Shown piece by piece: positions 34,329-46,456 of a DNA stretch of 64,000 bases. The translations under genes were made by a program, and so were the position numbers. The DNA is from Chloranthus sessilifolius (Eukaryota > Streptophyta > Magnoliopsida > Chloranthales > Chloranthaceae): assembly GCA_021018995.1 (NCBI GenBank), contig CM037585.1, positions 67,272,646 to 67,336,645 of the forward strand, written 5' to 3'. The stretch's first letter is position 1, and the number at the start of each line of letters is the position of its first letter. The notes beneath the pieces are model-generated. The model was not told the origin of the DNA. It did not search any database and saw nothing but the letters and a program-made list of their open reading frames with translations.

Positions 34329-37300
34329 CCCCCAAACCTAAGCTTTGCTAGTCCCTGAGCAAAGATAAAATTTAAAAATAGAATGAAAAGCCATTTTTGT
34401 AGGGAGCACAGTTGCATTTAGCATATGCAACAAGCCTTTTAAACCCCTAGGTGATCCCTAGTGGAGGAGTGAAGTCTCCTGAGGGTTTTCAGTGAAGGTA
34501 CCCACAAACTTCTCCAATAAATCAGTTAAGATCAATGCAGTTCTGTTAAGGCAAACTTTCATCCAATCAGATTATTCACACCGCCAGATCGGGTTGGTAA
34601 GAAGATTTTCAAGAAAACATTTCAAAACTAAAATTCTGTAATTCCTTTACCATTCACTCAGTTGGTGTCAAAAAGTTTTTACAAGAAAAATTAATGAAAA
34701 GCTTGCCTTCTATTTGAGAATTCAGTTTTGATGTTACCCCAAATAATTTGATTTCAAACTCAACTCTCACCAGGGTTTTCACTCACCATGCAAATATGAG
34801 GGTTGCACTATTTCACACAGCTCAAGAGCAATTACAGTCCTCAAAAAGGATTGTAAGTAGGAGCGTAGGCATTGCTTTTTAGTTATGAATTTACTACCTT
34901 TTTCACCATAGATTACACAAATCCTTATCTCCACGTGACAGCTCAATCCATCATTGATCAGTAAGGACTTTAACTTGGGTTGTAATGTGGCTTATGGGTG
35001 AAATTTATCAAAAATAAAGGGGTGGAATGGAGTTCAAAATTGAGAAGTCAGTCAAGGTAAGGAGGTGATCGACACACCTTCTTCAATTCAGCACAATTTC
35101 ATCTTCTTCTTTGAATTTTCAGAGCCAAAGTGGCCATCTTTTTCTCTTTCTTTTTCAAACATCCAATGAAATGCCTTCTCCTTTTCTTTTCTTTTTTTTT
35201 TTTTTTTTCAAAGCAACATTCACTGGAATGCTACATTTCTTCTGCTGATACAACATTGCCTTCAATTTTTTTTTTTTTTTTTTTTTACCAAACTGTTACC
35301 CAACTCACCTTTCTTCAGCTTTCTTTCCTTTACCTTCTGAATTCTCAGAGTGAGGGTTAGGCTAAATGAGGTTGATGAGGTTTCAAAGAAATCTTTGATT
35401 TATAAAGCTCAATTGGTGTGTATCAAGGGCAGTTTCAAAAGGTTGGGCTTTTTGAAGTTCAAACTATCCAAAAGGAGGCCTTACATCATGTCTTTAATAT
35501 CATGATTGCTGTCAAGATATTTTAACTTGGATATGTGTAACTTCTAGTGATAACAAGCAGGTTCAAACAGTCCGTAGAGCAGAAAAAATTTCCAATTTAT
35601 ACCTCCAAAGAATACATTTCAGGTCCAAATCTCACTGGGTGTGGTTTTCTATCAAATTCCTGAGGTATATCATCACTGGTTTCTCTCTTTTTAGGTTTAC
35701 TAAAACATCAATTTTCTTTTGGAAATTTTCTGACATTCACTTCATGAAAGTATTAGAATTACACTAGAAATTAATTTTAAAAAGTTTTAACTTCCTCATT
35801 TTTCAAAAAAAACAGGTGTGAGATTACTTCATTTTCAAAAATTCTGCTGATCATAAGCTGCACCAAGCATTAACTTATTTTATTGGCATACCTTCTATAC
35901 CCCCAAACCTAAGATGAACATTGTCCTCAATGTTCTAGACACTGAGAAACGAGGGGCAGCAGGATAAAAGAAGAAAGGAAAACTAAGCAAAAAAAAATTT
36001 GCAGCTATGTGCAATAGAAAATAAAGAAAATAACACTGAATATATGAGCAGGAAAAGGGAAAAAAAATGTTATATAAATATAGGAAATTACTGATAAAAT
36101 AGAAAAATAACAAAACTAAGCTAGAACTGCTACAAAATAAAATCTAAAAATTGAACATATGATCAGAAAAATAAAAGAACTGCAAAGCAAATGGAAGGAA
36201 ACTAATGCTAATAACAGAGAAACAGTAAAAGCAAGGTAAGGGACTGAATACAAAGTTAAAAAAGAAAAAGAAAAGTGTTGATACAAAAACAGAATTTGTG
36301 AATGCAAAATAGGAAAACAAAGTTAGAAACTAACTGTACTCACAAAAAAATGACGAAAATCAGTAAAACGAGGACACATTAACCTAAGAAAGAAAAAAAA
36401 TCAGCGATCTAAAAACAGAATTTGAAACTAAAATTCCTAAAACAGAAAATCTAATGCCAAATGATACATCCAAAGCCCAAAGAAAAAAAAAAAACCCAAA
36501 AGCCTGAGATACTTATGAATCTAAGTTATTATAAAAATGATTAGCAGGAATACAGTGAAAAGCAAGATTCATAAGACTGACCCCGTTGTTGATGATGTGT
36601 ATGAATAAAAAAGAATAATGAAGCATGGGAGCACATATTAAAGCAGGGGTTCACACATAGTCGAGACCCATTTATGATGAAGAAATCAAGGAAAATAAAA
36701 TCGGTGGGTCCATTGAATATTCAAAACAGCCTATGATTCACTACTCATTATCCTACATGATTCCTAAAAAAGAAAAATGATCTCAAAGAGTCCGGATGGG
36801 AAAAGTGGATGCAAATGGAAAAACACCATCGGAAGATATCTATATATATATTTTTTGTTTTATAATTTTTTATTTTTTATTTTTTTACTTGTTTTGGATC
36901 AGCCCGGGCTCAACAAGAGCCCTTATTTACTACTGCTGAAAATAATGAGAAACAACTCAGAGATTTTCTATTTGTGTTTTCATTTTCTTTTATTTTGTAT
37001 TTGGTTTTGTAAAAAAAAAATAAAAATCAGCATGCCTAAAAGACAGCAGAAATTATAATCAAAACAAACATTAAACACAGCAGAACTGCTGGTTCTCAAG
37101 AATTTAAAAATAGAAAATGAATGCAAAGGAGAAGGGGATGCAAACTCAAGCAGATCTGATCCAGCTTTAGTCCAGATGCTCCTTGTTGGACGGCTGCTTC
37201 AGATCTGCAAAAATCCAAAAATTGCAGCAGTACCTTATTCAAGTATATTGACAAAAATAAAAAGAAAAACTCAAAGCACGCCCAAATTTGACAAAAAGAC

Positions 37301-37546
37301 AAAAGAGTGGCAGCAGCATTTATTCAAATAACTAGAAGGCAAAGAATAAAAACTCAGAAAAATAAAAAAATTCTGCTGCAGTAAAACAGGTTTTCTATAC
37401 AAAACTGCAGTAGACATTTAATCAAGCACTTGGAATGCAAAGTGCAGTTTTAAAGCAAAAATTAAAATGAAAATCAAATCTACAAACTTGAAAAACTTAG
37501 GTCTACCAATTTTAAAATCTATTCCCCGGCAGCGGCGCCAAAAACT
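34329..37546 (-). other. Interior of element C, non-coding
   Basis: 34329-35920 matches the Athila B 3' untranslated region. 35920-37520 is A-rich and low in complexity with many stops on all frames; I find no gag, protease, RT or integrase motif. T runs at 35188-35208 and 35268-35286. A second polypurine-like site stands at about 35899-35913. A 10-bp perfect inverted repeat GCAGATCTGA/TCAGATCTGC at 37150-37159 and 37199-37208 lies ~330 bases from the primer site. Confidence 0.85.
37523..37540 (-). other. Primer-binding site of element C (Asp-tRNA type)
   Basis: TCCCCGGCAGCGGCGCCA on plus, one base different from the Athila A site at 15356. Six bases (AAAACT) separate it from the LTR, as in A and B. 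Confidence 0.9.
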
Positions 37547-39428
37547 TATTGTTGCTTCTTAGTGTGCTTGATTTATGTGAGTTTTGAAAACAGATTTATA
37601 GCTGCTAAATTACAGTGGTTCTAGACTATATAAACAAATAAAGAAATATCAGCACAGTTAGAAGAGAATTAGCCTGCAAGATCAGGGCCAATTGTAGCAA
37701 GTTTTAAATGTAAGTGAGTAAAAGATCGTCCACAGGGAATTGATTTAAAATTTAAGATAAACCTCCAGATCTGAGCTACCAGATCTGACCTCTAATCCTA
37801 TCTACAAAGCACATAAGATGGGAGATTGAATTTGTCACATTAACTAAATGATAAAAGTAAAGATTAAACTAAGTGATCCAGATCCGAGTTGGGGAAACGT
37901 TTGAGGTAAACTTATAAAAAAAATGGAGAAGTAATATCTAACTTTGATTTGGTCCTTGAAAAGTAATGAGAATGACTGCAGCTCAACTGAGAGATGATCC
38001 AATCTTCATCTGGCTACAAGCGCAGATGTAAGAGAAATAAATCTAATTTAAGGATTAGGTTTAAGCTTATGGCTATAGTCTGTCCACTTTAATGGCCACA
38101 AACCATCCAATAGTTTTTAATCCAAATCCTCAATTCAGAACAATAAACATTACTACAAATGCTGTAAGAGACTAGGTTACCAACACTAATTCGTACAGGG
38201 TAAATGAATCAAGGGAAATTGCATGCACAACAATGAATCTAAAGGAGTCTAATGTACTGAGGAGATCAGAAGGAACCCTTGACATGAGTCCAATGGAGAA
38301 TGCATAGTTTACAGCAACCGTTTCAAATCCACCATTACAATTACAGAGCGCAGCTTAAACAGCTCTCAGATTTGTAGTCTTGAATACAACTCTCTTTTGA
38401 ATTACAGAAATGTCTCACAGCTCTCAATTGCAAGTCAAAGTGAAGCTATTACAAGGATTGCAGACAAGCTGTCTGGCTGGGAAATGGGGGATTAGAAATA
38501 AAACTCAAAATTTGGATGCCCAAATTGGGCAAATGGTTCGTCTATTTATAGTTTTCCCCAAGTCCAGCTCAGATGTGTATCAACCAATCAGAGGTGCTCA
38601 GATCTGTATTGACCAATGGTGGTCGAGCACGAGGATCCAGATCTGTTCTGGCCAATCAGAATTCCTCGATCTGGTTCAGCCAATCAGGTGATAGAAGCAT
38701 CAATTATGCTATGTAATTCAAAAATCTGTTTGAGCTTTTAGAAGTTCCCGCCAAGTAATTTCATCTTTGGGTGTTCACATGGGGTGGAATATGCCTTTGG
38801 TTCATGCTCAAAATCTTTCGGAATGTCCCTGGGCTTTTAAATGCATTGGGGCGCGTGCAGAGATTACTGAATTGCCCTTGCAGATGCTGAGAATCTTCAG
38901 GATATCATTTCGCACAGTTTGGAGAACTTTTCGCAAGGTACTGTGACTTCTGAAGCTCTTTTCGCACAGATTAGAGACCTTTTCGAAAAGAACTGTAACT
39001 TCTGGAGATCTACTCGCAAAGATTGGGGACCTTTTCGAAAGAAGCAGTAACCGGAGATCTATTCGCAAAGATTGGAGACCTTTTCGCAGAGCTTGGGGAC
39101 CTTTTCGCAAAGATTGGGGACCTTTACGAATAGCATTCTGTAGTGCATTCTTCTTTTCGAATAGCTCCAAACCACTTTCAAGGTTGAAACCAGGCCTTTG
39201 TCCTCTTTATTTTAGGCATTTTGACAGCCAGTGAGGTTGTCCTTTCTCCTTCTTCCTCCAGATCAAGATGGGTCATCATCTTTTTGGCACTTTTAAGCTG
39301 CTTTCAAGGTTAAGCCTGCCTTTATTGTTAGCTGTAAAACAAACACTTAAAACACTTATTTAGTTCTCTCAAGGGTCTATCAAGGCCCAGATTAAGGGGT
39401 GAAAAATGGTATTTTCCAGTTCTCAACA
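37547..39428 (-). repeat. 5' LTR of element C (1,882 bp)
   Basis: Starts TATTGTTGCTTCT on plus where the partner has TGTTGTTGC, so the terminal CA of the element strand has become TA. TATA box at 38542-38551. Two 52-bp units at about 38990-39080. Most differences from 32408-34328 fall at CAG/CTG triplets (for example 38565-38700 against 33425-33560). Confidence 0.93.
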
Positions 39429-41234
39429 GGTAGCATGGTCATCAACAGCAGGTACAGTGGCTAAGGTAGTTGTGTGGGATGTGGAGGGTAAGGTTTGGAG
39501 AAGGTCATTGGTCACGGACTGATTATCTGTGTTGATCTGTAGTTGGGCTTGGATGGATTGGAGAAAGGTAAATATTTGGCTAATAGATTCAGGTGTGGGT
39601 GTAGTATGCATAGTAGGGGCTGGTAAAACTGAAGTGGATGGTGGAGGTGCAATGGGTGAAATGGCTGTAAAGGGAGAAGTAGCCAAGTGAGGGAAATGAG
39701 GAGGGTCAGGTATAGGGACAGATTCAAGCCCAACGTTTTCAAAAATAGACCCCATCAATGATGAATAAGCCTCTGTAGTGAAAATCTCAGGTTCAGGGGT
39801 ATGGGTTACTTCAAGTGTGTGGGCTGAAGGGGAAGGTGAACTTGAGAGGCTTTGGAGAAGAGGAGTGCTAGGAGATTGTTCAATAAAATCTGTGGCCAGG
39901 TCTTGGGCATTGGTGGTGTGAGTATGGCTGGAGTGGTTGGTGTAGAGGGGGAGTCTGCAATTGGGATAATGGTGGGTATGGGAGATGGGACTGCTGGAAT
40001 AGGTGAAGTGGCAGGAGCTAGACTAGGTGAGGAGGGTAAAATGACAACTTCTTCAAGAATGGGTGCAGCTGAAGAGCTGGTCACCACAGGAAGGAAAACT
40101 TTTTCAAGAATGGGTACAGCTAAAGAGCTGGTCACCTCAGGATCTGGCAAAGCAGGTTCTAAGGGAGCTGCAGGGGCAGGTTCATGTATGGCAGGTCCAC
40201 TAGCAGCTGCAGATGCATGCTCAGTAGCAATTGCAGGTGCAGGCTCACCTTCCTCTCTCATTCTGTTCAGCATTGCTTGGCTTGTAGTCCAAGCCTTTTT
40301 CCCAAAAGTATGAGGAGCTATGACTTCAAATGGCTCCTTGTCATTAATGTCAAACTTAGCTCTTAGTAGGGTTGTGATCAGTCTACCAAATGGGATTCCA
40401 GCTAATTTCTGTTCCTTTTTCAACTTGGCACTAATATCAGCCATGGCTTCAAAAATTAACATAGGGGCATTGAAAAATTGCCCCTCAGAAAAATGAAAGA
40501 GAGCCTCTAAAATTGGTGTCCTCCTTTCTTGGCTGTGCCCAGTGACATAAAAACTTCCCCTCAATTGAATCCATCAGTAAAAATTGAGGTGCTAGGTCTC
40601 TTCTCATTATGGACTATCCAGTTCCAACGATCCCTTGGGTTAAATGTGCAGCGATTTCTCTGAAAGAGGCTGCTTTTGGTGCAGCCAATGGACCAGGAGG
40701 ATCATATTGAAAAGGTATCCCCAAAGCATTCCCAATGTCTTCATATGTGATAGTTAAATCACAATCATCAATGAAAATAACAAGAGTAGGGACATCAGCA
40801 TCCTTCTCTGTCACTTTTACAAAGTTTTGGTACCATAATTTCACCATTTGCGGATAAATTTTCTCTGGCAGAGGGGTAAGGATATTGCTCAGTGAGGCAT
40901 CCCTAATGTATTTTAAAGATAGCTGACAGTCCGGTTTGTTGACGAAAAAAGTTTCATCCATGATAAGCTCAGGAATCAACTTCTGAGCTTCAATGAATGG
41001 ATTTGGCAGTACCAAATGCATAGGCAGAGGAGGAAGCTCAGGCTCAGGACTAGCAGCTGCTGGGATGGGTTCCTCATGTCTAACCTTCTTCCCTTTCTCA
41101 ATCCTATCAGCTCTATTCATTGATAGATTTCTTTTGGCTGAAGCTTTGGTTTTTCCTTTTGGGGTTGGTTTGCTAATTTTCTTAGCGAAAGATTTTGGGA
41201 ACATGGCAGCCAGTGATTTTTCAGCTTTCCCCAT
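39429..41234 (-). pseudogene. Third ORF of Athila B, N-terminal part
   Basis: ATG at 41234 opens MGKAEKSLAAMFPKSFAKK, a basic Lys/Pro-rich N-terminus that could localise to the nucleus. It continues LPNPFIEAQKLIPELIMDE, TLVIFIDDCDLTITYEDIGNALGIPF and, after an in-frame TAG near 40610 and a frame change, FHFSEGQFFNAPMLIFEAMADIS and LAGIPFGRLITTLLRAKF, then a long Ala/Pro/Ser-rich region to 39806. The layout resembles the putative plant transposon protein domain (Pfam PF20167) encoded after pol in Athila elements. Role unknown; it stands where envelope-like genes have been proposed, yet no hydrophobic span is visible. Element C interrupts it at 39429. Confidence 0.72.
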
Positions 41235-41914
41235 TCTAAAGTTGTGTACAATAATGCCCACAACAAATGTTAACACCAAATCAAACTTTGCGAATGATAA
41301 ACAGAGGAAATGCACAGAAAAATACCGAAATCTAGGGTTTTGGTTGAACGTGTTGCTTGCTCGCTGAAATCCACAAGAACCAGAAGCTAAAATCCCTCTC
41401 TTCAAGCTTAAATGATCGAACAAATGTGAAGAAAAGTGTGGCTGAATTCTAAAATCACGCAAGGAAAGAAAGAAATGGGGTTTCTGTGAAACAGGACGTT
41501 CTCAGAAAGCTTTCGAATATGAAACCCTTACTTCGAAAGGGTTTAAATATGGTCAAAGTTATTTTCTCAAAGTAATTTTTAAGTTTTCGAAAGTTCAAAA
41601 CAATCCTTTTTACAACAGAGAATGGTATCAGTACCATTCAAAAAGCTAATAGCTTCAGAAACAACTTTTCGAAAAGCAAATAGCTTCAAAAACAACTATT
41701 CGAAAAGCAAATCATTGCTTTCGAGCAGTTCGTTACAAATCCAGATCCTTTTCGAAAAGCAAATTGAACTTTGCGAAAAGACAATTTTTACTTTGTGAAT
41801 TAATTTTTCACATATTTAAACTTCTCGAAAAGAGAACAAACATGACTAAAAATAGAGAAATAGAAAACTATGCAAAAACTACAGAACAAAAACATATTGT
41901 ACAGTTGTATACCA
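41235..41914 (-). other. Athila B spacer between integrase and third ORF
   Basis: AT-rich with repeated TTTTCGAAAAGCAAAT-type motifs (41640-41790) similar to those in the LTR U3. A minus-strand frame extends upstream of the chosen third-ORF start to 41462, but it lacks recognisable content. Confidence 0.5.
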
Positions 41915-42982
41915 TCAGATTTGGGGAGGTTCTTGATGATAGATGGTCAGCACAGGCTCCTGGGTATTTTCAATGCATGGTTTGAGCCTCTGACCATTTA
42001 CTTTCAAGATTCTTCCATCACTTGGGTCTAAAATTTCAACAGCCCCAGAAGGAGTTGCATGAATGACAGTATATGGCCCTTCCCATCTGGATCTCAGCTT
42101 TCCAGGAAAAAACTTAAGTTTTGCGTTAAATAGCCATACCTTAGAGCCAGCTATGAACTCTTTTCTCAACAAATTTTTATCATGGAAGGCTTTGACTTTC
42201 TCTTTGTAAGATCTTGAATTGGTGTATGCATCCATTCTCAGCTCCTCCAACTCAGCAAGTTGCAGTTTCCTGTGATTACCAGCAGTAGTCAGATCCATGT
42301 TCAATGTTTTAATAGCCCAAAAGGCTTTATATTCTAACTCCACTGGTAAATGGCATGCTTTGCCATAGACCAATCTGAATGGGGACATGCCAATTGGGGT
42401 TTTATAGGCTGTCCTATATGCCCACAATGCATCATTCAGCTTAAAGGACCAATCCTTTCTGTCCTTCTTCACAGTCTTTTCCAGTATATGTTTGATTTCT
42501 CTATTGGAAATCTCCACTTGTCCACTGGTTTGTGGATGATATGGAGTAGCTACTCTATGAGTCACAGAGTATTTTTTTAACAAAGCTTCAAAATGTTTAT
42601 TACAAAAATGGCTTCCCCCATCACTGATAACAGCTCTGGGAAAACCAAACCTGGAAAAAATGTTATCCTTTAAAATTTTCAGAACTACTCTGTGATCATT
42701 GGTTTTAGTGGCTGTGGCTTCAACCCATTTGGATACATAATCCACAGCTACTAAAATGAAATTACACCCATTGGAAGGAGGAAAGGGACCCATGAAGTCT
42801 ATCCCCCAAATATCAAACAATGCAACTACCAAAATGGGCTGTAAGGCATTGAGTTTCTCTTGGAAATGCTGCCCAATTTCTGGCGATTACAGCAAGACTT
42901 CTGAGTCTTGCAGAGCATCTTTGAAAAGTGTAGGCCAATAAAATCCACCTTGCAAAACCTTTGCGTGCAGTTTTATTTTCCA
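41915..42982 (-). pseudogene. pol (IN): Athila B integrase
   Basis: Open 305-codon stretch 41915-42832: [15 protein letters not shown] (first catalytic Asp), [25 protein letters not shown] (second Asp), [17 protein letters not shown] (Glu), then [21 protein letters not shown] and C-terminal RWEGPY and VNGQRLKP. The D,D,E triad is intact and no stop lies within. The zinc-binding segment upstream (42833-42982) is frame-broken, which separates it from RNase H. It is the best preserved enzyme domain in the window. Confidence 0.93.
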
Positions 42983-43636
42983 CTAAAATGACCTCATGAA
43001 CTGTTCATGACACATAGAAAGTATGCTATGAAATTCTTCTTCAGGGACACATCTTCTTATTATTTGGTCTGCACAAATCTTAAACAGATAAGGATCTTCC
43101 CAAATAAAATGTTTAACATTTGAGAAGAAAAGATCTTTATCCATTTTATTCCAATGTTGAGGAATTCTTCCAGTAGCCAAAAAGTTGACTATGTTTGCAA
43201 ACCAAGGGGTGTGTATACTAATAGCAAAAAGTTGCTCATCAGGGAAATATTCATTGATAGGCAGCCTATCAATCTCAGCAGTTAAAATTCTAGACAGGTG
43301 ATCAGCCACCACATTCTCCACATCCTTTTTATCTTTGATCTGTAAATCAAATTCCTGTAATAGGAGGATCCACCTGATTAATCTCGGTTTGGTGTCCTTC
43401 TTAGACAAAAGGTATTTCAAGGCATAGTGGTCAGTGAACACCACTATTTGAGAACCCAAGACATATGACCTGAATTTCACTAAAGCAAAAAAAATTGCCA
43501 GCAGCTCCTTCTCAGTTGTTGTGTAATTGAGTTGTGCATCAATCATTGATCTATTGGCATAAGCTATGACATGAGGCAACTTATCCTCTCTCTGTCCAAG
43601 GACAGCTCCCAAAGCATAATCTGATGCATCACACAT
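42983..43636 (-). pseudogene. pol (RNH): Athila B RNase H and connection region
   Basis: Open 217 codons. MCDASDYALGAVLGQ (first Asp), YTTTEKELLAIFFAL (Glu), VVFTDHYALKYLL (Asp) and [10 protein letters not shown] (Asp) give the expected RNase H residues. The connection [24 protein letters not shown] and CADQIIRRCVPEEE leads into the integrase zinc region, where the frame is lost at 42983. A stop near 43640-43665 separates it from RT. Confidence 0.92.
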
Positions 43637-43666
43637 CAGTTCAAAAGGCAGTGAATAATCTGGAGA

Positions 43667-44644
43667 CTATAATACTGGAGCTGAAATCAAATAGTTTTTT
43701 AAGAATTCAAATGCCTTCATGCATTCATTGTTGAAAACAAAAGGGACATCGTGGCACAATAAATGACAAAGAGGCTTGGTTATTTTACTGAAGTCCTTAA
43801 TGAATCTTCTGTAAAATCCAGCATGTCCCAGAAAACTTCTGATCTGTTTAACAGTTTTGGGAGGTGGTAAATGTGCAATTAAATCAATTTTTGCTCTGTC
43901 TACCTCAATGCCCTTGTGGGAGACAACATGGCCAAGGAAAATGCCCTGGGTGACCATGAAATGGCTCTTCCCACTCAAAACTAGATTGGTTTCTTCACAT
44001 CTCGTAACACCAATTTGAGATGATGTAAACATCCAAAAGCTGTCTCCATAGATTGAAAAATCATCCATGAAAATCTCCATAAATTGGTCAATCATATCAG
44101 AGAAAATGGAGTACATGCATCTTTGAAAGGTAGCAGGAGCATTACAAAGACCAAAAGGCATTCTCCTATAGGCAAAAGTGCCAAAAGGGCAAGTGAATGT
44201 GGTCTTTTCCTGATCTTGTGGGTACATAGGAATCTGGTTGTAACCAGAGTAACCATTAAGAAAATAGTAATAAGCTTTTCCTGCTAGCTTATCTAAAATT
44301 TGATCAATGAATGAGAGAGGGAAATGGTCTTTTCCAGTCATTGAATTTAATTTTTTGTAATCAATACAGACCCTCCAACCAGTTGTTTGTCTGGTTGACA
44401 TAAGCTCACCAGAATCTGAGGTTACAACAGTGATCCTAGATTTCTTAGGTACCACCTGTGTAGGTGCCACCCAAGCTGAATCTGAAATGAGGTAAATGAC
44501 CCCTGCATCCAACAACTTAACAACCTCTTTCATGACCACTTCTTGCATATGAGGGTTCAACCTCCTTTGCATTTCCCTAGAAGGCTTTGCATCTTCTTCC
44601 AAATGGATTTTATGCATGCAAACAACTAGACTGATTCCTCCCAA
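43667..44644 (-). pseudogene. pol (RT): Athila B reverse transcriptase, catalytic Asp replaced
   Basis: Open 325 codons: HLEEDAKPSREMQRRLNPH, WRVCIDYKKLNSMTGKDHFPL, motif A, FGLCNAPATFQRCM, the FMDDFSIYG active site and GHVVSHKGIEVDRAK, FLGHAGFYRRF. Motif A reads YYYFLNGYSGYNQ: codon AAT at 44255-44257 gives Asn where Athila A keeps Asp (FFDGYSGYNQ). That Asp is one of three metal-binding residues, so this RT should be inactive. Residues after GDSF (WMFTSSQIGVTRC) look frame-shifted relative to Athila A, and two residues are missing at LSGKSHF. Confidence 0.93.
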
Positions 44645-45370
44645 ATCAACAATAGTCTAGCCAATTGCCCTTTTATATTGTTTCAAAACAATCAACAGCT
44701 CTTCCTCCTGCTCCTTTGTGAGGGAGGAAGAAATAATGGTAGGCAATGATTTATGGTCTCCTAAAAACACATATTTCAAATTTTCTGGCAACTGCTTCAG
44801 TTCTACATCAGGTGGGCTGAGAAAAGAAGGTAGCAAAGGTACCTTAGCTGTTTGTGTAAGGGGAAGAATAGCAGGTTTCTAAGAAGAGAAACTTGCTGAT
44901 TGATTATGAGTTCCTTGCACAGCATTTACTTCCTCAGACTTTGAGGTACAAAATGTTTCTTCCTCAGAATTTCCCCAAGCATCTTTAGAATCTGTGGTTA
45001 AATCTTCACACTGCAAAAACTGTTGTAAAGTCCCTTCCACTAGTTCATCCAATAGATCAACATGAAAACATTCCTCAGAGCTGAATTGAGGCTGTGTGAC
45101 TGCATTATAAACATTTAATTTTACCTTCATATTTCCAAAAGAGACTTCCATAATACCAGACCTGCATTGAATGCAAGCATTTGCTGTAGCCAGGAATGGT
45201 CTTCCCATAATGACAGGGATGGAAGTTTTGCTTTTTGTAGGTTCCATGTCCAAAACTAGAAAATCAGCAGGATAGAAAAATTTATCTACTCCTACCAATA
45301 CATCCTCAATCATCCCAACTGGCTTTCTTTCAGATCTATCTGCTAGTTGTAACACCACATGAGTGGGTTT
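44645..45370 (-). pseudogene. pol (PR): Athila B protease C-terminal half and linker to RT
   Basis: 44879-45358 encodes LQLADRSERKPVGMIEDVLVGVDKFFYPADFLVLDM and MGRPFLATANACIQCRSG, the second half of the Athila protease region, then an acidic linker ending at a stop near 44879. 44645-44878 encodes the rest of the linker with further stops (for example TAG near 44656 just before MGGISLVV). The protease active site is in the next segment upstream. Confidence 0.88.
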
Positions 45371-46444
45371 TCATTCTCCCAAACCTAGTTTCTCATATAC
45401 AGAATATGGAAGCAGGTTGACACTAGCACCCAAATCTAATAAAGCCTTTTCAATGGTATGTTCCCCAATAATGCAAGGGATTGTGGGGATTCCAGGATCT
45501 TGAAGTTTAGGAGGTGTGGTAATAGACAACACCTGATTAACTCTTTTCACAGCAAAGACCTTCTTGGATAACTGTATCCTAGACTGTCTTTTGTGAGTGC
45601 AAATATCTTTCGAAAATTTTGCATATGCTGGAATTTGTTTGATTGCATCAAGCAAAGGTAGATTTATCTTGACTTGCTTGAAAGTCTCCATCATTTCATC
45701 TATTTTTGTGTTCCCTTTATCAAAAGGGGATACAGATTTCATGGCATGAGGAAATGGTAAATGAGGAACTAGTCCTTCATCTACAACTTTAGAAGCATTA
45801 TCAAAATCTTTTTGATTTTTTTGATTTTTCTGAGGTACATCAGCACCCCCACTGCTAACATTATGCTGCTCCTGCTGCATATCTTTATCATTTTCCTCAC
45901 TTTTTTCTTCTTCAGTACCCACTTTGTTATTTATAATTCTTCCACTTCTCAAAGTTGTGACAATTTTTACTTCTTCATGTGAAATAGAAGCCTCTCCAAC
46001 CATGGACTGTCCTTTGGGATTGTTCAAAGGTTGGCTGGGTAACTTTCCTTCCTCTCCTTTGGCCAAAGTATTTGAAAGTTGACCCAATATTTCATCAATC
46101 TTCTTTATGCTTTGACTGTGAAAGTTCACAGTCTGAGTTAAAGATCCTAAATTATGGAGTGAATTTAGGACTTGATCTTCAAAAGAAGGGGACCTGGAAG
46201 GGACTTGAACTGGAGCAGATTGCTGTACAGGTTGTTGTGGAATGGGCTGCTGAAAATTTGGCTTGGCATAAAAATTCTGCTGATAAGGCTGAGCAGTTTT
46301 GAAAGGCATTTGGTTCTTTGTTTGCTGCTGCTGTTGTGATTGATAATTCCCCTGGCTCCACCTCAAATTGGGGTGCCCTCTCCATGGATATTCATTTGAC
46401 TGCATCTGTCCAAATGATTGGGCAGCATGAGCTTGTTCCACCAC
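45371..46444 (-). pseudogene. gag-pol: Athila B gag-pol linker and protease active site
   Basis: Open 357 codons. Gln-rich N-terminus with RGHPNLRWSQGNYQSQQQQQ, the SFEDQVLNSLHNLGSLTQTVN segment, TTLRSGRIINNK, an acidic region, KIDEMMETFKQVKINLPLLDAIKQIPAYAKF, and finally ALLDLGASVNLLPYSVYEKLGLGE with the protease active site DLGAS. TGA stops it at about 45368-45370. An in-frame TAG at about 46454 divides it from gag. Confidence 0.9.
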
Positions 46445-46456
46445 TAGATCTGGGAA

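Larger units (their letters stand above)
32408..39428 (-). mobile_element. Element C: non-coding Athila derivative with intact ends and target duplication
   Basis: LTRs 32408-34328 and 37547-39428; polypurine tract 34329-34341; primer site 37523-37540; 5-bp target duplication GGTAG at 32403-32407 and 39429-39433. The 3.2-kb interior (34329-37546) has no gag or pol. It must be mobilised by proteins from another Athila, making it a LARD-like non-autonomous element. The LTR family is related to, but distinct from, that of Athila B. Confidence 0.93.

Noticed and set aside
35895-36307. Minus-strand frames rich in Phe, Tyr and Leu that might suggest membrane proteins
   Set aside because: They fall in the A-rich interior of element C; composition alone explains them.
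39429-41234. Third ORF of Athila B as an envelope (env) gene
   Set aside because: No signal peptide or membrane segment is visible; the protein is basic at the N-terminus and Ala/Pro-rich, closer to the plant transposon protein domain.
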